Shown: positions 1-8,223, numbered from the stretch's first letter. The stretch is DNA of 64,000 nucleotides from Pseudomonas sp. AOB-7 (GCF_003696305.1 NZ_RFFK01000006.1:62001-126000); one strand, 5' to 3'. Numbers and translations are program-made. The notes: generated by a model from the letters alone, not told the origin.

Positions 1-61
1 TGCCGAGCTGCGCAACGACCCCGAGCTGGAAGCCGCCTACCTGGGGGAGAGCGCCGCATGA
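1..61 (+). CDS. ABC transporter ATP-binding protein, C-terminal fragment (LivF-like, partial)
   Basis: Only the last 19 codons and the TGA stop (59-61) lie in the window. The readable tail ends in the motif AAYLGE followed by a few residues, which is how many branched-chain amino-acid (LivF/UrtE type) ATPases end. The stop overlaps the ATG of the next gene (ATGA), so the two are translationally coupled. If the call is right, an uptake system sits directly upstream of the amidohydrolase and probably imports its substrate. Nothing catalytic is visible, so the family call rests on a short motif. Confidence 0.4.
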   Translation, partial: AELRNDPELEAAYLGESAA

Positions 62-1287
62 GTGCGTGGTATCTGCACAACCTGCGTTTGCCGGACGCGC
101 CCACCCGCCTCGCCGAGCTGCGGGTGGAACGGGGCCGCTTCGTCGATGCCTTCAGCGCCGACGCCTGCCCGCGCGAGCTGGACCTGGGCGGCGGCCTGGT
201 GCTGCCGGGGCTGATCGAAACCCATATCCACCTGGACAAGGCCTGCATCCTCGAACGCTGCAACCTGCGCGCCGGCACCCTGGCCGAGGCCATCGCCGAG
301 ACCTCGGCGGCCAAGGCCGGCTTCACCGAGGCGGATGTCTACCAGCGCGGCGCACGGGTGCTGGAGCTGGCCATCGCCCAGGGCACCATGCATATGCGCA
401 CCCACGTCGAGATCGACCCGCAGATCGGCCTGACCGGTTTCAACGCGGTACGCCGGCTGCAGGCCGACTACGCCTGGGCGCTGGACCTGCAGCTCTGCGT
501 GTTCCCCCAGGAGGGCCTGCTCAACAATCCGGGCACCGAGGCGTTGCTGTGCCAGGCGTTGGCGCAGGGCGCCGAGGTGCTCGGCGGCTGCCCCTATACC
601 GACAGCGATCCGCATGGGCAGATCCGCCGCTTGTTCGAGCTGGCGGTGGCGCACGATTGCGATCTGGACTTCCACCTGGACTTCGACCTCGACCCAGCGG
701 GCATGACCCTGCCCGAGGTGCTGCGCTGTACCGAGCGGCACGGCTGGGGCGGCCGGGTTACCGTCGGCCATGCGACCAAGCTGTCGATGCTGGCGGCCGA
801 GCCGCTGCAGGCGATCACCGCGCAACTGGCCGCGGCCGGGGTGCAGGTGACCTGCCTGCCGAGCACCGACCTCTACCTCGGCGGCCGCCAGTGCAGCCAT
901 GGCAAACCGCGCGGGCTGGCGCCGCTGGAGCGCTTGCACGCCGGCGGGGTGACTTGTTCGCTGTCGACCAACAACCTGGGCAACCCCTTCACCCCCTACG
1001 GCGACGCCTCGTTGATCCGCCAGGCCAACCTCTACGCCAACGTCGCCCAGCTCGGCACCCACGCCGAGCTGCAGACCTGCCTGGGCTGGATCTCCAGTGA
1101 TTCGGCGCGCCTGCTGCGCCTGCGCGACTACGGCCTGGCACCGGGTTGCCGGGCGGATTTCATCGTCCTCGATGCGCCGCACCCGGCCGCGGTGATCGGC
1201 GAACTCAGCCCGCCGCTGCTGGGCTTCAAGAACGGTCGGCAGACCTTCGTACGGGAGCGGCCACGGCTGCTGCGGCCGAGTGATTAG
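58..1287 (+). CDS. Amidohydrolase family protein (cytosine deaminase/AtzC-like)
   Basis: This 409-aa metal-dependent hydrolase belongs to the cytosine deaminase branch of the amidohydrolase superfamily. Visible landmarks are the first-strand metal motif H56-x-H58 followed by LDK, His206 in HLDFD, and His238 in GHAT. The position where cytosine deaminase carries its metal-binding Asp reads S303-T-N-N-L, an Asn-Asn instead. That may mark a subfamily or changed chemistry. The start is the ATG overlapping the upstream ABC ATPase stop. Its stop overlaps the convergent GntR gene stop. The substrate is unknown; a cyclic amide, ureide or aminated heterocycle would fit the family. There is no signal peptide, so it should be cytoplasmic. 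Confidence 0.82.
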   Translation: MSAWYLHNLRLPDAPTRLAELRVERGRFVDAFSADACPRELDLGGGLVLPGLIETHIHLDKACILERCNLRAGTLAEAIAETSAAKAGFTEADVYQRGARVLELAIAQGTMHMRTHVEIDPQIGLTGFNAVRRLQADYAWALDLQLCVFPQEGLLNNPGTEALLCQALAQGAEVLGGCPYTDSDPHGQIRRLFELAVAHDCDLDFHLDFDLDPAGMTLPEVLRCTERHGWGGRVTVGHATKLSMLAAEPLQAITAQLAAAGVQVTCLPSTDLYLGGRQCSHGKPRGLAPLERLHAGGVTCSLSTNNLGNPFTPYGDASLIRQANLYANVAQLGTHAELQTCLGWISSDSARLLRLRDYGLAPGCRADFIVLDAPHPAAVIGELSPPLLGFKNGRQTFVRERPRLLRPSD

Positions 1288-1979
1288 AGCTCGGCGAGCG
1301 CCTCGCGCAGGTTGACCTCGACGTTCTGCTCCTGATGCAGGGCCAGCTGGCCTTCCAGTTCGTCGAGGTGCTCGATCATCAGCACCACGGCCTGCTCGCG
1401 CTGGCCGGCGGCGAGGGCGTCGAGCACCTGCTGGTGCTCGTCCGAGGCGCAGGAGGGCACGTCGTTGCGCTGGTACAGGGCGACGATCAGCGAGCTGCGC
1501 ACCATCAGGTTGTCGAGGATGTCGCGCAGCACCGCGTTGCCGCAGATCTCGCCGAGCATGCGGTGGAACTCGCTGAGCTCGCGGACGATGGCGCGGCGGT
1601 CGCTGCTGCTGGTGGCGGCGCGTTCCTTGGCCATCTGTGCGGCGATGCGCTCGGCATGCTGCTGCATGATCGCTGGGGTGATCGCCTCGACTATGGCGCG
1701 CTCCACCGCGCGGCGGGCGGCGAACACGTCGCGCGCCTCCTGGGCGCTGGGTTGCGCGACCAGGGCGCCGCGGTTGGGCTCGATGGTGACGATCTTCTGC
1801 ATCGCCAGGCGTTGCAGGGCCACCTGCACATGGTTGCGGTTGGCCTGCAGCGACTCGACGATCTGCGCCTCGATCAGGCGCATGCCGGGCGGCAGGCGAT
1901 GTTGGGCAATGGCCTTGGCCAGCGCATCGACGATGCGCTGCACCTCCTGCTGTTTGGCGGTCACGGTCTTCTCGGCCAT
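1284..1979 (-). CDS. GntR family transcriptional regulator (FadR/FCD type)
   Basis: This is a 231-aa regulator with an N-terminal winged helix (about residues 12-75: GMRLIEAQIVESL, then the recognition helix and a wing ending in NRGALVA). An all-helical FCD ligand domain follows (about 85-215) with spaced His residues (EFHRML, EHQQVL, EHLDEL) typical of metal/carboxylate-binding FCD domains. The start chosen is the ATG at 1979, which gives normal family length. An in-frame ATG at 2012 and a TTG at 2066 overlapping the upstream gene stop are alternatives. None has a strong ribosome site. Co-transcription with the GGT-like gene upstream on the same strand suggests it controls that gene and perhaps the amidohydrolase. 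Confidence 0.82.
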   Translation of the reverse strand: MAEKTVTAKQQEVQRIVDALAKAIAQHRLPPGMRLIEAQIVESLQANRNHVQVALQRLAMQKIVTIEPNRGALVAQPSAQEARDVFAARRAVERAIVEAITPAIMQQHAERIAAQMAKERAATSSSDRRAIVRELSEFHRMLGEICGNAVLRDILDNLMVRSSLIVALYQRNDVPSCASDEHQQVLDALAAGQREQAVVLMIEHLDELEGQLALHQEQNVEVNLREALAEL

Positions 1980-2062
1980 CGAATCAACGCTCTTGCGGGC
2001 AATGGCGGCCATTATCGCCAGTGCCACCGGCTCCGGTAAATCCGTGGCGTCGCCGGCGCCAC

Positions 2063-3637
2063 TCAAGCGCGCTGGCCCAGCGCATCGCCCTGGCCGCGCG
2101 GGTCGTGCATCGCCTGGCGCCTGCCGTCGCGGCCGATGGCGATGATGCCGGCCTGGCCGGTGTAGGGGCTGAGGGCCGGGATGCGCTCGACCTGGTGCCC
2201 CAGGCGCTCAAGTTCGGCCATCACCGCCTCGCCCACCGGCGCCTCCAGCTTGAGGTTGTCGGTGCTGTCGAAGAAGCTGCGCCCGAGCAGAAAGCGCGGC
2301 ATGTGCAAGGCCTGATCGATGGGCTGCTGGAAGTCGATCAACTGGCTGGCCAGCACCATCTGCGTCTGTGGCTGGCCATCGCCGCCCTGGGTGCCGAAGA
2401 ACCAGCGGCGGCCGTCGTCGGCCAGGTAGCAGGACGGGTTGAGGGTGTGCGCGGGGCGCTTGCCCGGCGCCCAGGCGTTGGCATGCTGCGGGTCGGCATT
2501 GAAGCCGGCGGCGCGGTTCTGCCAGAGCACGCCGGTGTCGCCCAGCACGCAGCCGGAGCCGAAGTCGTGGAACAGGCTCTGGATCAGGCAGGCACTGCGG
2601 CCTTCGGCATCGCAGGCGGCCATCCAGATGGTGTCGGCCGGGCGACCGGGTTCGGCCCAGGGTTGCGCGCGCTGGTCGTCGATGGCGGCGGCGTAGCGCG
2701 CGGCCATGGCGTCGTCGAGGCTGGCGGCCCAGGACCAGTCGCGGTGGCGCGGGTCGCACAGTTCGGCGTTGCGGCGCAGCAGGCCCTGTTTGATCGCCTC
2801 CACCAGCCAGTGGTAATAGCGCGCGCTGCCGTTGCCGCAGTCGCCCAGCGCTCGGCTGCGCAGCGCCAGCATGGCCTGCAGGGTATACAGGCCCTGGCAG
2901 GGCGGGGCGACGTTGTAGAGGGTGCCCTGGCGGTAGCGGATGCTGATCGGCGCGGCCAGTTCGGCGCGGGTGGCGGCCAGGTCCTCGCCGCTCAGGCCGC
3001 AGTCATGCGCCTGGAAGGCTTCGCTGAAGGCCTGCGCCAGCTCGCCGCGGTAGAACTCGTCGAGCCCCTTGCGCGCCAGGTGGCGCAGGCTGTCGGCCAG
3101 GCGTGGCTGGCGCAACGTGTCGCCGGGGGCCAGCCAGCGGCCTTCGGCGGTCTTGCACAGCGGGTGGAGGTCCGGCAGCTGGTCGATCAGCTCGCGGCGA
3201 TAGTCCTGCCAGAACAGTTGCGAGTCGGAGACCGGGTGGCCGTGTTCGGCATGATGGATGGCCTGCTCGAACAGATCCGCCCAGCCCAGGCGCGAGCCCC
3301 ATTGCTGGCGGCTGATATCGGCGGCCAGCTGCCAGCTGGAGATGGCGCCGGCGGTGGTGGCCAGGGCGCTGGGGCCGCGCAGGCCGATGCTGCCGCCTGC
3401 CGGCAGACGCTGGCCGGCCTGGCCGATCCCCACAATGGTGCGCACTTCGCGGTCATGGAGCAGCCACAGGGCATCGCCGCCGATGCCGGTCATGTGCGGG
3501 TAGACGGCGGCCAGGGTGGCGCTGGCGGCGAGCATGGCGTCGATGGCGCTGCCGCCGGCATCGAGCATGGCCAGGCCGCTGCGGGTGGCGGCGGGGTGGG
3601 GGGTGCAGATCACGCCGCGGGTGGATTCGGCCAACAT
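2063..3637 (-). CDS. Gamma-glutamyltransferase-like N-terminal nucleophile hydrolase
   Basis: This 524-aa protein belongs to the gamma-glutamyltranspeptidase/cephalosporin acylase family, which self-cleaves to expose a catalytic Thr. The N-terminal TGIGGDALWL block and the cleavage-site region DT-IWMA with the candidate nucleophile Thr336 are visible, followed by DAEGRSACLIQS and FGSG as in the family. The usual T-T-H at the nucleophile is T-I-W, which resembles YwrD-type GGT relatives more than classical Ggt. There is no signal peptide, so a cytoplasmic location is expected, unlike periplasmic Ggt. The start at 3637 is preceded by AGGAG six bases upstream. It probably forms an operon with the GntR gene. 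The substrate is unknown. Confidence 0.8.
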   Translation of the reverse strand: MLAESTRGVICTPHPAATRSGLAMLDAGGSAIDAMLAASATLAAVYPHMTGIGGDALWLLHDREVRTIVGIGQAGQRLPAGGSIGLRGPSALATTAGAISSWQLAADISRQQWGSRLGWADLFEQAIHHAEHGHPVSDSQLFWQDYRRELIDQLPDLHPLCKTAEGRWLAPGDTLRQPRLADSLRHLARKGLDEFYRGELAQAFSEAFQAHDCGLSGEDLAATRAELAAPISIRYRQGTLYNVAPPCQGLYTLQAMLALRSRALGDCGNGSARYYHWLVEAIKQGLLRRNAELCDPRHRDWSWAASLDDAMAARYAAAIDDQRAQPWAEPGRPADTIWMAACDAEGRSACLIQSLFHDFGSGCVLGDTGVLWQNRAAGFNADPQHANAWAPGKRPAHTLNPSCYLADDGRRWFFGTQGGDGQPQTQMVLASQLIDFQQPIDQALHMPRFLLGRSFFDSTDNLKLEAPVGEAVMAELERLGHQVERIPALSPYTGQAGIIAIGRDGRRQAMHDPRGQGDALGQRA

Positions 3638-3647
3638 GGGAGGCTCC

Positions 3648-3678
3648 TGGCTAGCGAACAATGAAATATTGCTAGCAA
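3648..3678. promoter_or_regulatory. Candidate operator pair upstream of the GGT-like gene
   Basis: A perfect 12-bp palindrome ATTGCTAGCAAT occupies 3668-3679. A weaker copy, TGGCTAGCGA, is centred 21 bp away at 3652/3653. Two CTAGC-centred dyads two helical turns apart, 10-40 bp before the GGT-like start codon, fit an operator for the GntR/FCD regulator encoded in the same operon. The assignment is inferred from position and symmetry. Confidence 0.45.
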
Positions 3679-3772
3679 TTTATGCAGGAGCCATGCCGCC
3701 TCGTTTCCCGCAGCGCTTGGGCGGCGGCGGCGCTTTGCGGCATGATCGGACCATTCCACTTCGGTGCCCGCG

Positions 3773-4705
3773 ATGAACATCGACACCCGCATCAAATTCC
3801 GTCACCTGCTGTGCTTTCTCGAGATCGCCCGTCAGCGCAGCTTCGCCAAGGCCGCCGATGCCCTGGCGGTAAGCCAGCCGGCGATTTCCAAGACGCTCAA
3901 GGAGCTGGAGGAGATCCTCGCCGCCAGCCTGTTCGAGCGCGGCAAGCAGGGCGTGACCCTGACCCCGGCCGGGGTGGCCTTCATGCGCTACGCCGGGCCC
4001 TGCGTGCAGGCGCTGCGCGACGGGGTCAACAGCCTGCGCGGCGGCGAGCACGAGGCCGGCCAGGTGCGCGTCGGCGTGCTGTCCACCGTCGAGAGCCTGC
4101 TGATTCCCGAGGTGGTGCGGCGCCTGCACGAGCGCCATGCGGCGCTGGTGGTCAGCGTCGCCACCGGGCCTGGCGCCTACCTGCTCGGCCAGTTGCGCGT
4201 CGGCGAGCTGGACCTGGTGGTCGGCCGCATGACCGACAGCCCGGACATCCAGGGCCTGACCTTCGAGCACCTGTACAGCGAATCCATGAGCCTGGTGGTG
4301 CGCCCCGGTCATCCGCTGCTGGCTGCCGGCGCCGCCGCGCTGGGACAGCTTGGCGATTACCCGCTGGTGCTGCCGACGGCGGGTACCACCATCCGCAAGC
4401 ACGCCGACAGCCTGTTCGTGCAGTGCGGAGTGACGCCGTCGCGGCAACGCCTGGAGACCCTGTCGCCGGCGCTCAGTCGGCGCTACGTGCTGTCCGGCGA
4501 TGCGCTGTGGGTGGCGCCGCAGGACGCGGTGTGCCTGGACGTGCAGCGTGGCGAGCTGGTCGAGCTGCAGCTGGGCGTGCAGGAACCGGGCGGCTCGGTG
4601 GGCATCTGCCGCAACGGCGCGCTGGCTCTGCCGCTGGCCGCCGAGCAGTTCTGCGCGGCGCTGCGCGAGGTGGCCGAGGCCTACCGCGAGGGGCTGTTTT
4701 CATAA
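3773..4705 (+). CDS. pcaQ: LysR-family regulator PcaQ
   Basis: This 310-aa LysR-type regulator has an N-terminal winged helix-turn-helix (residues about 8-65, with SFAKAADALAVSQPAISKTLKELE) and a C-terminal substrate-binding-like co-inducer domain. The N-terminus, starting MNIDTRIKFRHLLCFLEIA, is characteristic of PcaQ, the activator of protocatechuate genes that responds to beta-carboxymuconate-type intermediates. The ATG at 3773 was preferred over a GTG three codons upstream because PcaQ proteins normally begin at this Met. The gene lies directly upstream of and co-directional with pcaHG, and a PcaQ site overlaps its own stop codon. Confidence 0.9.
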   Translation: MNIDTRIKFRHLLCFLEIARQRSFAKAADALAVSQPAISKTLKELEEILAASLFERGKQGVTLTPAGVAFMRYAGPCVQALRDGVNSLRGGEHEAGQVRVGVLSTVESLLIPEVVRRLHERHAALVVSVATGPGAYLLGQLRVGELDLVVGRMTDSPDIQGLTFEHLYSESMSLVVRPGHPLLAAGAAALGQLGDYPLVLPTAGTTIRKHADSLFVQCGVTPSRQRLETLSPALSRRYVLSGDALWVAPQDAVCLDVQRGELVELQLGVQEPGGSVGICRNGALALPLAAEQFCAALREVAEAYREGLFS

Positions 4706-4717
4706 CCATTTGGTTAT
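4702..4717 (+). promoter_or_regulatory. PcaQ binding site
   Basis: The sequence is ATAACC-ATTT-GGTTAT, a perfect 6-bp inverted repeat with a 4-bp spacer. It closely matches the PcaQ box described in Sinorhizobium (ATAACC-N4-GGTTAA). It lies 91 bp before pcaH and overlaps the pcaQ stop codon, the expected place for activation of pcaHG. Confidence 0.82.
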
Positions 4718-4807
4718 GCATTGGCGGCGTCTTTTCAATATTCCCCGCGTGCGCTTTGCCGGACACTGTGGCCACTGACTCCACAATAGCCACAACAGGA
4801 GCGCACC

Positions 4808-5527
4808 ATGCCTGCCGAGGACAATCGCCGTTTCGTCATCCGTGACCGCAACTGGCACCCCAAAGCCCTGACGCCCGATTACAAGACCTCCATCGCCCGT
4901 TCGCCGCGCCAGGCGCTGGTGAGCATCCCGCAGTCGATCTCCGAGACCACCGGGCCGGACTTCTCGCACCTGCAGTTCGGCGAGCACGACAACGACCTGC
5001 TGCTCAACTTCAACCACGGTGGCCTGCCCATCGGCGAGCGCATCATCGTTTCCGGTCGGGTGATGGATCAGTACGGCAAGCCGATCCCGCATACCCTGGT
5101 GGAAATGTGGCAGGCCAACGCCGGTGGCCGCTACCGGCACAAGAACGACCGCTACCTGGCGCCGCTCGACCCCAACTTCGGCGGTGTCGGCCGTGCCCTG
5201 ACCGACAGCGAAGGTCGCTATATCTTCCGCACCATCAAGCCCGGCCCCTACCCCTGGCGCAATGGCCCCAACGACTGGCGCCCGGCGCATATCCACTTCT
5301 CGCTCAACGGCCCGTCGATTGCCACGCGGCTGATCACCCAGCTGTATTTCGAGGGCGATCCGCTGATCCCGCTGTGCCCGATCGTCAAGGCGATCGCCAA
5401 CCCGGACGCGGTGCAGACGCTGATTGCCAAGCTCGACATGAGCACGGCCAATCCAATGGATTGCCTGGCGTACCGTTTCGACATTGTCTTGCGCGGCCAG
5501 CGCCAAACCCATTTCGAGAACAAGTGA
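4808..5527 (+). CDS. pcaH: Protocatechuate 3,4-dioxygenase beta subunit
   Basis: This 239-aa non-haem Fe(III) intradiol dioxygenase subunit, with PcaG, cleaves protocatechuate between its hydroxyls to beta-carboxy-cis,cis-muconate. All four iron ligands are in place: Tyr109 (GGRYRH), Tyr148 (PGPYPW), His161 and His163 (PAHIHF). These correspond to Tyr108, Tyr147, His160 and His162 of the mature Pseudomonas putida chain. The start ATG has AGGAG seven bases upstream. pcaG follows after 11 bp. Other pca genes (pcaB, C, D, IJ, F) are not in the window. Confidence 0.96.
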   Translation: MPAEDNRRFVIRDRNWHPKALTPDYKTSIARSPRQALVSIPQSISETTGPDFSHLQFGEHDNDLLLNFNHGGLPIGERIIVSGRVMDQYGKPIPHTLVEMWQANAGGRYRHKNDRYLAPLDPNFGGVGRALTDSEGRYIFRTIKPGPYPWRNGPNDWRPAHIHFSLNGPSIATRLITQLYFEGDPLIPLCPIVKAIANPDAVQTLIAKLDMSTANPMDCLAYRFDIVLRGQRQTHFENK

Positions 5528-5538
5528 GGAGGATGACC

Positions 5539-6147
5539 ATGCCTGTTGAATTGCTGCCGGAAACCCCTTCACAAACCGCCGGCCCCTACGTGCACATCGG
5601 CCTGGCCCTGGCCGCGGCTGGCAACCCGACCCGCGAGCAGGAGATCTGGAACCAGATGGCAGGGCCCGATGCGCCGGGCCAGCACATCGTGCTGGTTGGC
5701 CACGTCTACGACGGCAACGGCCATCTGGTGCGCGACGCCTTCCTCGAGCTGTGGCAGGCCGACCACCAGGGCCGGTACGACGAGGCTTACGACCAGAACA
5801 AGGCGTTCAACGGTTTCGGCCGCACCGCCACCACCTTCGATGCCGGCAGCGAGTGGACCGCCTACACGGTCAAGCCCGGCGTGGTGCGCAACGCCGCCGG
5901 CGTGGCGATGGCGCCGCACGTCAACGTCGTGCTGTTCGCCCGCGGCATCAATATCCACCTCAACACCCGGCTGTACTTCGAAGACGAGGCCGAGGCCAAC
6001 GCCAAGGACCCGGTGCTCAATCTGATCGAGCAGCCGCAGCGCCGCGAGACGCTGATCGCCAAGCGCTGCGAGGTGGACGGCAAGCCGGCCTATCGCTTCG
6101 ACATCCGCATCCAGGGCGAAGGCGAGACCGTGTTCTTTGACTTCTGA
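5539..6147 (+). CDS. pcaG: Protocatechuate 3,4-dioxygenase alpha subunit
   Basis: This 202-aa subunit pairs with PcaH to form the dioxygenase. It carries the conserved N-terminal TPSQTAGPYVHIGL segment and the intradiol beta-sandwich fold blocks (LELWQAD, GRY, HVNVVLFARGI), but lacks the full set of iron ligands, as expected for alpha. Two ATGs are in frame at 5533 and 5539. The ribosome site AGGAGG ends at 5532, so the second ATG, six bases away, is the better start. Confidence 0.95.
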   Translation: MPVELLPETPSQTAGPYVHIGLALAAAGNPTREQEIWNQMAGPDAPGQHIVLVGHVYDGNGHLVRDAFLELWQADHQGRYDEAYDQNKAFNGFGRTATTFDAGSEWTAYTVKPGVVRNAAGVAMAPHVNVVLFARGINIHLNTRLYFEDEAEANAKDPVLNLIEQPQRRETLIAKRCEVDGKPAYRFDIRIQGEGETVFFDF

Positions 6148-7159
6148 GCTGGCCGCGCAGGCCGTTCGCCTGATCGAGGCGCGCGGCCTGCAACTGGATG
6201 AGGCCCAGACGCGCATGCTGGCGCGCCTGGGCGACTGGCTGCAGGCGCGCCTGCGGCCGTTTGTCTGGCTGCGCCGGCCCGCCGCCGGTGCCTACCTCTG
6301 GGGCGGTGTCGGGCGCGGCAAGAGCCTGCTGCTCGATGCCCTGTTCCAGGCCGCGCCGGTCGCAGCCAAGCGGCGCCTGCACGTGCACGCGTTGCTGCAG
6401 GAGGTGCAGCGACGTGCGCTGACCCACGGCGGGCAGGCCGATCCGCTGCGGCGGGTGGCCGCGGCGCTGGCGAGCGAGACGCAGCTGTTCTACCTCGACG
6501 AGTTCCACGTGCACGACATCGGCGATGCGATCCTCCTCGGGCGCCTGCTGCAGCACCTGCTGAGCCTGGACTGCATCCTGCTGCTGAGTTCCAACTACGC
6601 GCCCGCCGGACTCTGCCCCAATCCGCTCTACCACAGCAGTTTCCAGCCCTTCGCCGAGCTGCTGCAGCGCCATTGCCTGGTGCTGCGCCTGGACGACGGC
6701 CCCGATTACCGCCCGCTGAGCACGCGGCATTGGGGGCGTTACCTGCAGGGCTCGGGCGCTCTGTTCGGCGCCTGCCTGGGCTGGCGCGCGGCGGCGCAGC
6801 AGGTGGCGCTGGGGCGGCGTAGCCTGACGGCCTGGGCGGCGGACGAGCGCGGCCTGTGGCTGGACTTCGCCGCGCTGTGCCGCCAGCCGCTGGCCAGCGC
6901 CGACTACCTGGAGCTGTGCCGGCGTTTCGCCCGTATCGCCGTCGGCGAATTGCCGCCGCTCGGGCGCTGCTCGGCGGACGAGCAGCAGCGCCTGGTCAAC
7001 TTCGTCGATATCGCCTACGACGCCGGCATCGAGCTCTGGCTGCAGGGCGAGGCCAGCCTGGCGGCGCTGTGCGCCGGCGTCGGCCACCTCGACTTCGCCC
7101 GCACCCGCTCGCGCCTGGCGCAGCTGCGCGTGGAAAGCCCGGAGCGCCTGGCATGCTGA
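6137..7159 (+). CDS. AFG1/ZapE-family P-loop ATPase
   Basis: This 340-aa AAA-like ATPase has Walker A GVGRGKS (residues 57-63) and Walker B FYLDEFHVHD (118-127), the DEFxxxDxxD signature of the AFG1/ZapE family. A Ser-Asn-Tyr sensor-like motif (SSNYAP) lies further on. Canonical ZapE associates with the bacterial divisome and Afg1 with mitochondrial protein quality control. Some Pseudomonas carry a second divergent copy, and this one looks like that shorter paralogue. The apparent start is TTG at 6137, overlapping the pcaG stop by 11 bp. The next in-frame ATG (codon 27) would cut into the N-terminal domain. No ribosome site is clear, so translation may depend on pcaG. Confidence 0.8.
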   Translation: MTSELAAQAVRLIEARGLQLDEAQTRMLARLGDWLQARLRPFVWLRRPAAGAYLWGGVGRGKSLLLDALFQAAPVAAKRRLHVHALLQEVQRRALTHGGQADPLRRVAAALASETQLFYLDEFHVHDIGDAILLGRLLQHLLSLDCILLLSSNYAPAGLCPNPLYHSSFQPFAELLQRHCLVLRLDDGPDYRPLSTRHWGRYLQGSGALFGACLGWRAAAQQVALGRRSLTAWAADERGLWLDFAALCRQPLASADYLELCRRFARIAVGELPPLGRCSADEQQRLVNFVDIAYDAGIELWLQGEASLAALCAGVGHLDFARTRSRLAQLRVESPERLAC

Positions 7160-8097
7160 CGGTGCTGGGGATCACCGCGCCGATCTTCATCCTTATCGGC
7201 CTGGGGTTTCTCTCGGTGCGCGGCGGCCTGCTCAGCCGTGAGCAGATGCGCGGCCTCGGCGTCTTGGTGATCAACTTCGCCCTGCCGGCGCTGCTGCTCA
7301 AGGCGCTGACCGAGCGGCGCCTCGACGAGGTGCTCAACTGGCCTTATCTGACCGCCTACGCGCTGGCCTCGCTGAGCCTGTTCGCCGCCGGTTTCGCCGT
7401 GGCGCGCTGGTGGCGCGGGCAGGGCCAGTCGGCCAGCGCCATCCTGGCCATGGGCATGTCGGTGTCCAACAGCGGTTTTATCGGCTACCCCATCGCCGTC
7501 ATGGTGCTTGGCCAGACCGCGGCGGTAGCCATGGCCCTCGGCATGCTGGTGGAGAATCTGCTGCTGATCCCGCTGGCCCTGGCCCTGGCCGAAGCCGGCG
7601 CGCAGCGCGGCAACGGCGGCTGGGCGCTGCTGCGCGAAACCGGCCTGCGCCTGGCGCGCAACCCGCTGATCCTGGCCATCGGCCTCGGCCTGCTGCTGTC
7701 GTTGCTGCAGATCCGCCTGCCGGCCGTGCCGCTCAAGGTGGTGGACATGCTCGCCAGCGCCTCGGCGCCGGTGGCGCTGTTCGTCATCGGCGGCAGCCTG
7801 TACGGCCTGAAGACCCGCGGCATGGCGGCGGACGTGACCCAGGCCGCGCTGGGCAAGCTGATCCTGCATCCGCTGGCGCTGCTGGTGGCCTTCCTCCTGC
7901 TGCCGGGGGTGGAGCCGCAGCTGATGGTGGCCGGGCTGCTGTTCGCCAGCGCCCCGATGATGAGCATCTACCCCATCCTCGGCCAGCGCTTCGGCCTCGA
8001 GGAGCGCTGCGCCGCGGCCCTGGTGGCGGCCACGGTGCTGGCTTTCTTTAGCATCAGCGGCCTGCTGGCGCTGCTGACGCTGGTAGGTTGGCGCTGA
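7153..8097 (+). CDS. AEC family (auxin efflux carrier-type) permease
   Basis: This 314-aa membrane protein has about ten hydrophobic segments in two halves of five. The family's conserved Asn/Pro breaks are visible: NFALPALLLKAL in TM2, GMSVSNSGFIGYPI near the middle, and SAPMMSIYPILGQRFG near the end. AEC proteins export or import organic acids and related anions; the substrate here cannot be read. The ATG overlaps the ATPase stop by seven bases, so the two are coupled. The final residues, LVGWR, are encoded by the beginning of a GTAGGTTGG-type intergenic repeat. Confidence 0.85.
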   Translation: MLTVLGITAPIFILIGLGFLSVRGGLLSREQMRGLGVLVINFALPALLLKALTERRLDEVLNWPYLTAYALASLSLFAAGFAVARWWRGQGQSASAILAMGMSVSNSGFIGYPIAVMVLGQTAAVAMALGMLVENLLLIPLALALAEAGAQRGNGGWALLRETGLRLARNPLILAIGLGLLLSLLQIRLPAVPLKVVDMLASASAPVALFVIGGSLYGLKTRGMAADVTQAALGKLILHPLALLVAFLLLPGVEPQLMVAGLLFASAPMMSIYPILGQRFGLEERCAAALVAATVLAFFSISGLLALLTLVGWR

Positions 8098-8114
8098 GCG
8101 CAGCGAAGCCCGAC
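8083..8114. repeat. GTAGGTTGG-type intergenic hairpin repeat
   Basis: The segment begins GTAGGTTGGCGCTGAGCG and ends CGAAGCCCGAC; its ends are imperfect inverted repeats. Comparable short modules are common between Pseudomonas genes. The AEC permease stop codon (8095-8097) lies inside it. Related segments occur at 44949 and 59369. Confidence 0.45.
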
Positions 8115-8223
8115 GGGGCGCGCAGGGTGCGCCGCCCGCTGCGCGGCTGTCGGCTAACCGCCGGGCGGCGATCAAGCTTGGCGCGGCGTTGCCGATACGC
8201 CGGTCAGCGGTCATGGATTTACA

